A program made the position numbers and the translations under genes. DNA of 53,236 nt. It comes from Phytomonas francai. Taxonomy: Eukaryota; Euglenozoa; Kinetoplastea; Trypanosomatida; Trypanosomatidae. Under the pieces are notes generated by a model. The model did no database searches. It was not told the DNA's origin and saw only the letters and a list, made by a program, of their open reading frames with translations. The DNA lies in the NCBI GenBank assembly GCA_001766655.1, contig MJCC01000021.1, forward strand, positions 117,239-170,474. The letters are read 5' to 3'. Below are positions 10,384-19,953 of this stretch, one piece after another; the first letter of the stretch is position 1; each line of letters starts with the position of its first letter.

Positions 10384-12285
10384 CGTTGTTGGGGTTAAGG
10401 GAAACTAGCATAAGTGAATTGAAGCCCTTTTTTCCCGAATATTAATTGATAGTTTTCTTTTATTCGACTTTCGTCTTGTCTTAAGGGAAAGGTTAATTTT
10501 TGTGCGTTACCGTAATAAAAGGTTGCGTAAGACTAACTATCGGACCTACTGTTATATAGATAAATATATTTAATTTGTCTTTCTTCCCTTTTCCCCTTTT
10601 TCTGTACCTCGTCCACGCAGGTCGGCAAACACGTTTACCACCGTTGAGTTTTATTCTCTTAATATTTTGTGGCATAACTTCATTATTTTCCTGAGTGAAG
10701 TTCGATTTTTATTTTTGTCCTATTACCTTTTTTCCATCATTTAATTCCCTTGTAGGCATATTTGGACTAAATATCACTATTGTTTGGTCTTTGGCCTTAA
10801 GGAATTTTTACTCAGAAACACAAGGATAAAGTGAATCATTTATTGATATTTCTATTTCATCCTTGATCCCAGCTTTCTTCTTCTGAGTGTGTGGGCAAAA
10901 GAAGTAGCAATATCCAAAAGTGGAGGTTATCAAAGCCACAGTGTGAGGTAAATATTGTTTTCCTGAGTTTCGCTTTTTTTTTATAACCTGAAAAAGTCAG
11001 AAACTGCAGTAAAGACAGCCTCAGTTTCATCTTTTATTCATTACGCAGATAGCAAGACTTCGAGTAAGTTAAAAGAAAGGGAAGGACCTAATTTTCATAT
11101 TACATTTTATAATAAATCTTCTCTTGCTATTTATTTCAGAAAGTTCAGAAATAAAACCCTTCTTTCCAGAAATTCAACTAAATATTTTTATTTATTAATA
11201 ATTCTCTAGACTACACACATTCATTAGCTTAAACCCATATAATATAACCCAATATAAATACATATTCTTGAATTCTTTGTCAAGCTATTATTATTCTTTT
11301 GCTTATTTTTGAATCTGTGTGAATTCGCGTCATTCAAAATTTTTGAGATCAAATAAACCATCTGTAAAGTGTATAGGGCTTTCTTTTTATAAGTATTTAA
11401 GTTTTTCCCACTGAAAATAATCATAATAAAAAATCGCTAATTCTTGTTCTGCTCTTTAGGCATCTTTCCGCTTTTATTTTCCTCGTTTCTTTTTGCTTCT
11501 TGCGAGTGGTCTTTATTCCACCCCCTGAGCTATCCTCCTAAGTGTTTGATCTTCGCTTGTTATCGTTGGTTTTCTATATCTATTTCTAGGTTACTGAGAG
11601 AAACGCACTTTACTTCGCATTTGTTTTTGTCTTTGATTAAATCTGTTACTTAATTTTGTGCTGATCGCTGCAGAGAGAGAGGCGTTTCTTTAACTAAAAT
11701 AATTTCTAGTTTCTCTGATTTATTTTTGAAGAGAAGCATTGTACGTAAGCATATCTAAAAGTTCTAAACAAGAACTTAAAACACGTCTTTCCTTTTCTGT
11801 ATAGGGTAACGGTATTCACGTTATACTCGAAGGATTCAGTAAGTTGTATTCATAAAAACTTGTCAGTAATAATATATAACTTTTTTTCTCACTGAGGGAT
11901 TCGTTTTTTTTTCCGGCCACCGAGAGAAGAATTCAGTTGTAAGATAAAAATATAGGGCAGCAGCCCATATCTAATCAAGCATAGCATTTTTACAGGTTAT
12001 ACAGTTTCATCGCGCATTGAGCACACATCCTTGCATTTTATTTTATCTCCTTTTTGGACGACTATTAAAAACTTTTCTACTTGTGTGATTATACAAATAT
12101 ATATATATATATATATTTGAATTGTGTGGTTTTCTCTCATACGCTATTCAGTATTCAAAAGGGTATATTGGAAGCATATTTTATATCATTTGAACAGTTA
12201 TTAAGAGTAGGAAACGAAATATTATTCCTATTTAAGCTTCCTGTGTGCCTTTTTTTGCAAACATTTTTTTTCTTTTTCTTTGGTG

Positions 12286-12287
12286 AG
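12286..12287 (+). promoter_or_regulatory. Predicted trans-splice acceptor AG for Q-rich protein gene
   Basis: The first AG after a strong T/C tract (about 12249-12281). The leader would be about 82 nt to the ATG at 12370. Confidence 0.5.
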
Positions 12288-12369
12288 AGATCGCACGATC
12301 AAGTTTCTCTTACACAAGAGGACAAAAGCTCGGTTTGGTTTCAAGCAGCCAGGGGCTTTCTTTTGAATA

Positions 12370-13749
12370 ATGTATACGATACACCCGTACGCCCAAGAAC
12401 AGCAACTGAGCCCACAATTCGAGCTTGGCGGTAAAAATAAGGGGTACTCCACTGAAATGACGTATGGACTATCCGCTGACCCCGCCGCCAGCTACATCCA
12501 CCCCATTAGCCACGCAAACACGGTGGGGGACTCGGACGCGAATACCTTGCAGAACAACCCAGTGAGCCTGGAGGACGACATCTTTTTCGAGATATCCGAT
12601 CGCGTGAATAACAACATGTACGATCTGGACGAGGACGAGGACGAGGACCGCGGGTCCCGCCGGGCCGGTACAGGGGTCTCCAGGGCGGGCGAAGGGTCCG
12701 ATGCGCTGGGCGTCGACGAGGGGAGGCGTGGGCCGAGGGGCTTCGCCCCGGAGCTCCTTACCAGCGTCCTGGAGGGCAGCTTCGAAGGGCGGACCAACGG
12801 GGCCCTGGAGCATGGACTGTCCGTGAAGCTCCCCACCCCCTCCCAGGCCTCGCAGCGCTCGAGCGGGGGTCTTGGCGGGCTCACGCACGTCGGCGCGCCC
12901 GCCGAGGCGTCGAACCTCTCCACCCCGGGCCCCCTTGGCGTCACCCCGCCCCCGTCCGAGCTCGGGCGGACGACGCCGGACCGGCTGGGCTCCCAGCCCC
13001 GGCAGCCCCCCGGCGTGGAGCCCACCGCGGTGGGGCTCGCCGCCCCCCAACAACAGCATCTTCCACAGCCGCAGGCCACCATGGAGCCCGGCGCGGCGCA
13101 CCGGACCCCCCCGCCGAAGTACACCTCCGCGAGCGGCGCCGGCGTCTACGGCGGGCGGGGCCTCACGGCGGCCGGCCTCGGCTCCCTCCCGCCGGCCCCC
13201 TTTTCGGGCGGCCGGCGCTTCCAGGTGGGGCTGCCGATCGGGGCCGGGCGCGGGGGGGTTCCGCACGCCGTCCAAGGCATCGACGCGCAGGGCCGGCCCG
13301 TGCAGCTCGTCTACGTCCTCCCGCAGGCCTCCCCGCAGTGGGCCGCCTACGCCGCCCTCCAAGAACAGCAACAGCAGACCGCCACGGCCGCCGCCGGGGG
13401 GGGTTTTCATGTCGTGGAGGTCACCATGCCCATGTCGGACGGCTCGACGATGATGCAGTCGGTGCGCGTGCCCGCCGCCTACGCAGCGACCCCGCAGGGC
13501 ATCCAGCAGTACATCAACTACCTCTTCCAACAGCAGCAGCAGCAGTTTGCGATGATTAACGGCCAGCCGTACCGCCTTGCGAATGCCGCGGCCCCGACGG
13601 CGGAGCGCGCGACGGGGTCCGGCGTCTACGCGTCGATGCCGCCGCCGGGCACGTTGGTCCCCCTCCCGCAGCCCTACCTCGTGCCGCAGCCGCAGCAGCA
13701 GGCCTTTGTCTTCTACAACGGCGGCGGCCAGCCACAGCTGTACCCCTAG
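12370..13749 (+). CDS. Q/P/G-rich low-complexity protein, function unknown
   Basis: A 459-residue protein with no domain I recognise. The N-terminus contains a short IHPY element. An acidic stretch DLDEDEDEDR follows at about residue 90, then a long Gly/Pro/Ala-rich disordered region. The last 170 residues are Gln-rich with repeated aromatic-Gln patterns, such as GIQQYINYLFQQQQQQ and PYLVPQPQQQ. This composition is typical of prion-like RNA-granule proteins, but that is inference from composition only. The first 270 bases have balanced base use; from about 12640 the gene becomes extremely GC-rich. A 27-G run begins 7 bases after the stop. The start is supported by the upstream splice tract and by the absence of a competing in-frame ATG. 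Confidence 0.75.
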   Translation: MYTIHPYAQEQQLSPQFELGGKNKGYSTEMTYGLSADPAASYIHPISHANTVGDSDANTLQNNPVSLEDDIFFEISDRVNNNMYDLDEDEDEDRGSRRAGTGVSRAGEGSDALGVDEGRRGPRGFAPELLTSVLEGSFEGRTNGALEHGLSVKLPTPSQASQRSSGGLGGLTHVGAPAEASNLSTPGPLGVTPPPSELGRTTPDRLGSQPRQPPGVEPTAVGLAAPQQQHLPQPQATMEPGAAHRTPPPKYTSASGAGVYGGRGLTAAGLGSLPPAPFSGGRRFQVGLPIGAGRGGVPHAVQGIDAQGRPVQLVYVLPQASPQWAAYAALQEQQQQTATAAAGGGFHVVEVTMPMSDGSTMMQSVRVPAAYAATPQGIQQYINYLFQQQQQQFAMINGQPYRLANAAAPTAERATGSGVYASMPPPGTLVPLPQPYLVPQPQQQAFVFYNGGGQPQLYP

Positions 13750-13756
13750 GCTTGAA

Positions 13757-13783
13757 GGGGGGGGGGGGGGGGGGGGGGGGGGG
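13757..13783 (+). repeat. 27-base G-run after stop codon
   Basis: A pure G tract directly downstream of the Q-rich protein gene on its coding strand, followed by A and more G, then a GGAGA-type repeat at about 13833-13862. A run this long is prone to length errors in assembly. Confidence 0.9.
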
Positions 13784-14820
13784 AGGGATGGTGACGGGGT
13801 TCAGCCGGTTTCCTGGTGTGACACGACGACAATAGGGGAGGAGAGGAGAGGAGAGGAAGGGGGACGCTGTGTCATGCCTATCTTCATAAGGGAGGGGGTT
13901 TAGAGTGTTAGCGTCCTTCCTCCCCAAAGTTCGGATCATGCTATGCCTCTTTTCAGGGTGTCGGTGTATCATGGATTGATTCGATAACGGTCAGGATGGG
14001 TGGGTTCTTGTTTATGACGCACTTGGATAATGTCGTCTGTTTTACATTTATTGGATACCATGGTTACGGTGGGTCTACGTACTGATTTTTTTGTCTTCCA
14101 TCGAGAAGAATAGAGGGTTCTTTATAAATGAAAAGCAAACCAGGGAAGGTGCCCAGTCTCCTTTGGACAACAAAAGTGTTCTATGTAGCGATCTCGTCAT
14201 TTATCTACTACACTGCGAGGGTTTCGGTAGGATGTGGGTGTTAATAAAAAACAAAGCAATGCCAAGCGGACAAATATGTTTACAACCTATAATTCGACAC
14301 ACATAGAATTGGAGGAGATAAGTGTTGCGCTCTAACGTTGGAAATCAATTTTCAGGAGATTTGTAGGTGGATAGCCTTCTCATTCAGGCTTTTTTCCCTC
14401 TCGTTTCGTTTCGATTCTTACTTCTTAGTGCTACTACTTCCTTGTGCCTCCCCTCCCCCCCGCCCGCCCCTCCTCAATGCAAATCACTGTAGTTTTTCTT
14501 TTTTAAGCGGTGATTGCATCCATCCTGCTGACCCTTTCCTTCTTCTTGTTACTGGTTCACAGTTGGGTCTTAGTCAAGTTACACGTGCTTGTTGGATTTT
14601 ACGAATTCCAATTACGCACATTAAATTGAGTTGACTTTATAAGACTCTCTTTTTCCCTCTTCTTTCTTGCATGCAGTTTCTCGATGGCGGAGCGCATTCA
14701 TTTTTTCTAATTTTTTCCGCACTTTCCTCCATGAACATTTGTTATAGTGCCTATAGAAACATGTTTAAATATCACTGCACTATCATTCATGATGAGTGTC
14801 CGGATGTCTCGCTCCGTACT

Positions 14821-14850
14821 GGGGGGGGGGGGGGGGGGGGAGGGGGGGGG
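14821..14850 (+). repeat. Interrupted G-run
   Basis: Twenty G, one A and nine G, followed by AGAGAGA. It lies in the spacer about 1.1 kb after the Q-rich protein gene. Confidence 0.9.
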
Positions 14851-15680
14851 AGAGAGAACCCATAACTGCACATGCTTGTGTGGAGGGAGGGTAGGAGTGG
14901 TAATCTAGCACAAATATAGGTTTTTTTTTTTTTGAGGCAGCACTGAATGAAATTTCCGTTGGTATAAAACTGAAACGAAGTCCCTGTGTCTGTGGGTTGA
15001 GGTGGTATAGGATCCAACATCAGGAAGAGCAGACCCTTTTAGTTTTAATCTTATATCGTTTGTAATGTTACCCTTTTCTGGAGTTGCCGCTAAGAATAAT
15101 AAAAAAACGGGAAAATACCATAGCATTGATAAATGGCACTTTTCACTTCCATCTTTATGGGTTATTTTATCTTTTCTCATATCTTAAATTGGCAATATTA
15201 GAACAGTTAGTAATTCCTCTTGCAATATTTTGTTCTTATCAATGACATCATTTCAATAAAAATGCATCTGCCTCAGTACTATTTTTGTCATTGCAAGTAT
15301 AAATATATATATATATGCACATATGCATTAGTTCCCTTTTTAAACCTTTCCCCTATCCAGTATTGATTATCTGGGATATCAAAATTTTCACGTAGAATAA
15401 GTTGCTTTTTCTATATTGTTGTAAATAATATCAGTATACTCAGGTATATTCATTTTTTCTTTTTGATCGCGTAGATGATTTAAGAGCTAAAAAGTATGAT
15501 CCAACGATAGAAATACGGCGAATTAAATCACTACTTCAAGAATGCATTTATACAGTAAAGTTCGTTACACTTGCATTTTTCTTAATAATAAATTCTAAGG
15601 TTGATAGTAGTAAGTTTTAGCTACATTGTGTTTTGAGCTATTTATTATTATTATTTTTCGATATTTGAACTTTTAATATA

Positions 15681-15726
15681 TATACCTACCTACCTAACTA
15701 CCTACTTACCTACCTACCTATATATA
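15681..15726. repeat. Degenerate CTAC tetranucleotide repeat
   Basis: About ten CTAC-like units with a few substitutions (CTAA, CTTA), flanked by TA-rich sequence. Confidence 0.8.
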
Positions 15727-16130
15727 TTTGTATACGTGTGTATTCCCAAAGTTTAATTACATCGCTTTGTTATGATGTGCGTGTTGTAAGGAAGTGTGCC
15801 GATTAGGGCCACTTTTTCATTATATCTGAAAACTATATACAAGTAAGAGCCTTTTTTCTTTAAACCTTAGATATTTTTATCGTAACTTTTTAATAGAGCA
15901 TTGCGGTTTTAAGCTTTTTATCCACCGCGAGAGGTGCGTTTTTAAAAACATGTTCAACAGAGTTAGTAATAATAATAAAATAAATAAATATCTTTATCAT
16001 GCTTCTTTGTCTCTTCGAATTTAAACAGTGTTCGAATATGTTTCATACCCTCCGTGGACTCTGAAGGGCGTTTATTCTTGACTGCTTACCCTTTCTTATG
16101 CTACCATCCTTGATTTGTACCTTTTTTCTC

Positions 16131-16132
16131 AG
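16131..16132 (+). promoter_or_regulatory. Predicted trans-splice acceptor AG for TSR1-like gene
   Basis: This AG ends the tract CCTTTTTTCTCAG. The leader would be about 190 nt and contains a second pyrimidine tract immediately before the ATG at 16325. Confidence 0.5.
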
Positions 16133-16324
16133 GTTACTTTTGCGCATCAACAGCATTGAAGGTATTTATATATTTCTTTTTAGCAGTGAAACCCCCAAGA
16201 GGCAAACACAGAATATTCTCTTAGCCTATATCCATCTAAGCGACTCGTGCCCAATCCACCCAAGAAGCTGTGAGCCGATCCATCCACCCGAGTTTCTGTC
16301 CTTTTCCTTTTACCACCGTTCCAT

Positions 16325-17416
16325 ATGTCGCGGTCGATCAGCCGAAGTGAATCCGAGAGCCGCTCGCCCTCCGAGGACTCGATGGCGCTGCCGAACAACC
16401 CGCTCCCGCCCGACGACCACTCCCACCCGCCGCCGGAGCCCGATCTCGGGGTGAACGCGGGGGCCAACGCGAGCGAAGGCGGCCCCCCGCCGGGCCCGAT
16501 GAGCCCCGCGGCGTCGCTGGTCTCGCTCTTCATCGGTCTGGGCCCCGCGGCCCGCTCGATTCGTGCGGACGACCTCAAAAAAGTCCTGCAGGACGCGGCG
16601 GGGTCGCCGGAGGCGGTGCTCGACGTGCGCATGCGCGGGCGCTGCGCCTTCGCCGACATCAGCACGCGCGAGGAGGCCGGCCGGCTGATCGCCGCCCTCG
16701 ACGGGCAGATGTTCGAGGACAAGGCGCGCATGGCCGTGCAGATGAGCGAGCACCGCCGCGAGGAGGCGCCCCGGCGCGCCGGCGGCATCCCGGCGAGCGC
16801 GCTCAGCGGCGGCCGGCTCTCGCTCTTCGTCGGCCTCGGCCCCGCCGGCGCCGGCATCTCCGACGAGGAGATCAAGGCGAAGCTGGAGGAGGCCGTCCCG
16901 ATCCTCGCGCTCCGGCGCCGCGGGCAGTGCGCCTTCGTCGAGGTCGCCGGCGCCAGCGACGCGGAGAGGCTGCTGCGGATGATGAACAACCAGTACATCG
17001 GGGAGGCCCGGCTCGCCGTGCAGTACAGCCGCGAGAGCGGGCTCACGCGGAAGCGGGAGCGCGTCGAGCGCGGGGACCGGCGCTTCGGCCGGGGGCCCGG
17101 GCCCTTCTCCGGCCCCGGCGAGGATCGCCTCCGCGGCCACCGCGAGCGCAGCCGAAGCCGCGAGCGCCGCACCCGCCGCCGCCGAAGCGAGAGCCGCGAG
17201 CGCGAGCGCCGGCGGGGGCGGCGGGGCGGGCGCCGCAGCCGAAGCCTCACCCCCTCCAGCGCGCGAAGCTACTCGTCGTACTCGTCGGACCGAAGCCGGG
17301 GCGGGCGCCGAAGCCGGAGCTACTCCTCCTCGCGCGGGTCGTTGGTCTCGCACGAGCACCGCGACCGCCGCGGGCGCCGCGATCGCCGCCGCTCCGGGGG
17401 GGGCCGCCGGGCGTAA
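16325..17416 (+). CDS. TSR1: SR protein with two RRM-like domains (TSR1-like)
   Basis: A 363-residue protein. The N-terminus is Ser/Arg/Glu-rich (MSRSISRSESESRS). Two RRM-like domains share the start LSLF(I/V)GLGPA, at about 62-140 and 163-240, with RNP1-like strands GRCAFADI and GQCAFVEV. Residues 270-363 form an RS tail with many SRSRER-type dipeptides. This matches SR splicing factors. In trypanosomes TSR1 has two RRMs plus an RS tail, binds U2AF35 and acts in trans-splicing and mRNA stability. The product would be nuclear. The gene is very GC-rich. RS dipeptides in the tail are repeatedly written CGA-AGC although CGC and CGG dominate elsewhere. The TSR1 name rests on architecture and on its nearness to RAB1, so it is tentative. 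Confidence 0.82.
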   Translation: MSRSISRSESESRSPSEDSMALPNNPLPPDDHSHPPPEPDLGVNAGANASEGGPPPGPMSPAASLVSLFIGLGPAARSIRADDLKKVLQDAAGSPEAVLDVRMRGRCAFADISTREEAGRLIAALDGQMFEDKARMAVQMSEHRREEAPRRAGGIPASALSGGRLSLFVGLGPAGAGISDEEIKAKLEEAVPILALRRRGQCAFVEVAGASDAERLLRMMNNQYIGEARLAVQYSRESGLTRKRERVERGDRRFGRGPGPFSGPGEDRLRGHRERSRSRERRTRRRRSESRERERRRGRRGGRRSRSLTPSSARSYSSYSSDRSRGGRRSRSYSSSRGSLVSHEHRDRRGRRDRRRSGGGRRA

Positions 17417-17440
17417 AAAAGGGTCTGTGTGTGTGTGTAT

Positions 17441-17470
17441 GGGGGGGGGGGGGTCACCCCCTCCCCCCCC
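17441..17470. repeat. G-run/C-run foldback after stop codon
   Basis: Thirteen G (17441-17453), a TCA spacer, then five C, T and eight C (17457-17470). The two arms can pair into a hairpin just after the SR-protein stop. Confidence 0.7.
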
Positions 17471-19380
17471 TCCTTGCCCTTTCCTTCTTTCTTTCTTTAA
17501 CTAATAACCATCTAACTTATTTTATCTCTAAAAAGACGCACACCATGGCTGTGATGAGGGGGCGGGGGGGGGGGCACACGTCGATGAGGTCCGCCCCGCG
17601 GGTGTGGCGCGTGGGCCGGACGAGGAGGCGCGACGTGAGGGCGACCACCGCCCCATCCAAGGTACGCGTCATCCCTCTTCGTAAGACGACCTTGACAAAG
17701 AACATGAATTCTGAACTAATTATAATTCTCATGGTGCGTATATATATATATATATATATACATACGATATTTGTGTTTTTGTTAATATTGGTAGCTGCGT
17801 GTTTAGAACTGTCTCTGTGTTTTTTTTTTTGTAGGCTATGTTTAGTTAGCATCTTTTTGTTGAATGTTGTGAAAGTCGAGCGCGGCAATTTCTCTAGAAA
17901 CGAAAGAAATGTATATTTCATGCCTTAGGATTGCCATGAATACAGCCGTACAAGTTTTTTTCTTCCATTAAATGGGCCTGAGCAAAAAAAAGCGAAAAAA
18001 CTGAATAACCGAGGAAGTGATCTACCGCTCGTGGGAAAAAATTGAGATTGGGAAAAAAACGGTAAAAAATGGGCGGAAAGATTATTCGATACATTTGCTA
18101 TAAAGCCAGTCGTTATCATTAAAAGTATACACACATATACATATATATATATACCTAAATATATATTTAGAGAGGGAGATAGCGAGAGACAGAGAGAAAG
18201 CGCCATTGACGGAAACGCTGAGAATTCCTCCTTAAATATTTGTATTTGACCCTGGTTCCATCCTAAAATAGCATATCCCTTATACAAATCCCCAAATAAG
18301 GAGCAGACGCTACGCACCTGGCTTTCTGTTTTCCCTTCCCCTTGTGCGACTCCCGTGTCGCTTTCTGTTCCACTATCTTGCGTGCGTTTCCCCTTCAGCA
18401 CATGCTCGTCCTTGTCGTTCCCCCAAGTCCAATTTGATCACATTTCCCTTCGCCCTCTTCCTTTTTTTCTGTTTATTACTATTTTTTTATTTATGACTTG
18501 TTAAAAGGTTCCTTTTTGTAGTCTTTACTTTTTCCGTCGCCTCTTTCTTACGGATCTTCTCTTCGCTTTCACACATTAGACTGGGAAAAGGAAGAGTTCA
18601 CCGTGTAGATTGTATGGATGCGTTTTGGTTGCTTTAGTCGTTGCATTAAAGAAGTTTCTGAAGGAAAAAGGTTTTAAATATAACTCTGTTGGTTTGGTAA
18701 AGACGTCATGCTGAGATTTTTCTTGTTTTCAAAAGCAACGAAGTTATGTCGTGCCTTTTTGGCGTTGCATAAGTTCTTTTGCTTCTGGTTGAACGAGTAA
18801 GCATGTTGTTTGGGCTTTTTATTTCTAGTACGAACCATCATTTCATATAGAGGAGAAATTCAGAAAGGGACCATTATATTTATCTCAAGTACACCCCTTC
18901 CCTAGATGTTTGGGGAAGGAAATATCATAGGTTTATTCTATTCGTAGATTTCATCTGCGTATACGTCAAATAGGGTTTTTTTTTTTTTCAAACTCTATAC
19001 AAAGGACTCTTTACTATTTCGATCGCTTACATTCACTCCTTTTTTAAATTTACATATTGTTTTGACTTAATGGTCTGGAGTAAGGCTGTAGGATCCCCTG
19101 GTGCGGATGGAGGGGTAAGCATAGCCTTCATGCAAGAGTTCAGCGAAGGATTTCGAATGGTGTGTAAAAGTGGCCTCGCCACTTTTTCCACTTCTTTTTC
19201 TCCTGTTTGGGGAGAGGATGAACTTTATGTGAACTTGGATAGTCGTGGGTAGAGTATAGCGAATGTATCATTCTTTTTTCTTTATTGCATGAGATAGAGC
19301 CCTAATCTGTGTGGTACTGCTTTGTCTATTCATTGTGCAACTTATGCAATTAACAACGAGGAGAACATTGTATGCATACA

Positions 19381-19421
19381 TATCTATCTATCTATCTATC
19401 TATCTATATATATATATATAT
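19381..19421. repeat. CTAT/TA microsatellite
   Basis: A tandem CTAT run merging into (TA)n in the spacer. Confidence 0.85.
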
Positions 19422-19849
19422 GCTTGTCGGAGTCATTTTACTATTGTCCATATGACTTACTGATTCGCATGTATGTTTATTTCTATCACATGTTTTTTTT
19501 TTAAATCTTAACGTTATATGCATGTTAAATAATATGTTGGATAGTGTATACATGTAATATATACATACATATATATATATATATATATTGTGGCCCCTAC
19601 TTTTGTTCTCACTGACAATGAAAGTGTAAATACTAAGAAGAAGCCCTCAGCTAGTATTTCACATTTCTTTTCGAAATCTTTTACATAATAAAAAAGCATA
19701 TTCAATTAAGGCTGCGCTCTTTATTTTAAGCACTCCAACAAAAGGTGAACCCTTTTAGCACGGAAATTTAGCACTGAAAATATCTGATCTTGCTATATAC
19801 ATATCCGCATAGAGACACCTTTTCAAAGACTCTAATTTTTTTTTTTCAT

Positions 19850-19851
19850 AG
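19850..19851 (+). promoter_or_regulatory. Predicted trans-splice acceptor AG for MAP3K gene
   Basis: A run of T (19836-19846) followed by CATAG. The leader would be about 102 nt to the ATG at 19954. This is one of the cleanest acceptors in the window. Confidence 0.6.
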
Positions 19852-19953
19852 GATAAACAACTCCCTATTAGTTTGGGATTAGTTTCCTATCAAATTGAGT
19901 GCTGTTTTTGCATGTTGACGTGTTACTATTTTTTTTGTTAGCGAACTTAATAA

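Larger units (their letters stand above)
8067..12369. other. 4.3-kb AT-rich spacer, no gene recognised
   Basis: This is the longest gap in the window. It is AT-rich and T-biased, with an 11-G run at 8853-8863, a (TA)n run at 10345-10378 and another at 12097-12116. A 97-codon frame at 8934-9227 encodes a hydrophobic stretch made largely by an ATT repeat and is not convincing. Towards the right end a strong T-tract precedes the next gene's splice acceptor. No tRNA, rRNA or mobile element is visible. Confidence 0.55.
13750..16324. other. 2.6-kb spacer before the SR-protein gene
   Basis: No gene is recognised. It contains G-runs at 13757-13783 and 14821-14850 (20 G, A, 9 G), a degenerate CTAC repeat at 15685-15720 and short TA runs. 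A pyrimidine-rich stretch (about 16080-16130) leads to the splice acceptor of the next gene. Short open frames here (for example 14338-14634) are pyrimidine-tract artefacts. Confidence 0.55.
17417..19953. other. 2.5-kb spacer before MAP3K gene
   Basis: No gene is supported. It starts with the G/C foldback at 17441-17470, a second G-rich patch near 17560, and TA runs at about 17742-17761, 18140-18152 and 19560-19590. There is a CTAT repeat at 19381-19421. A 60-codon frame at 19070-19252 has somewhat balanced composition but no recognisable domain. A 12-T tract ending in CATAG precedes the next gene. Confidence 0.5.

Noticed and set aside
19070..19252. 60-codon frame in the spacer before MAP3K
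   Set aside because: Composition is slightly protein-like, but it is too short, with no motif; kept only as a possibility.
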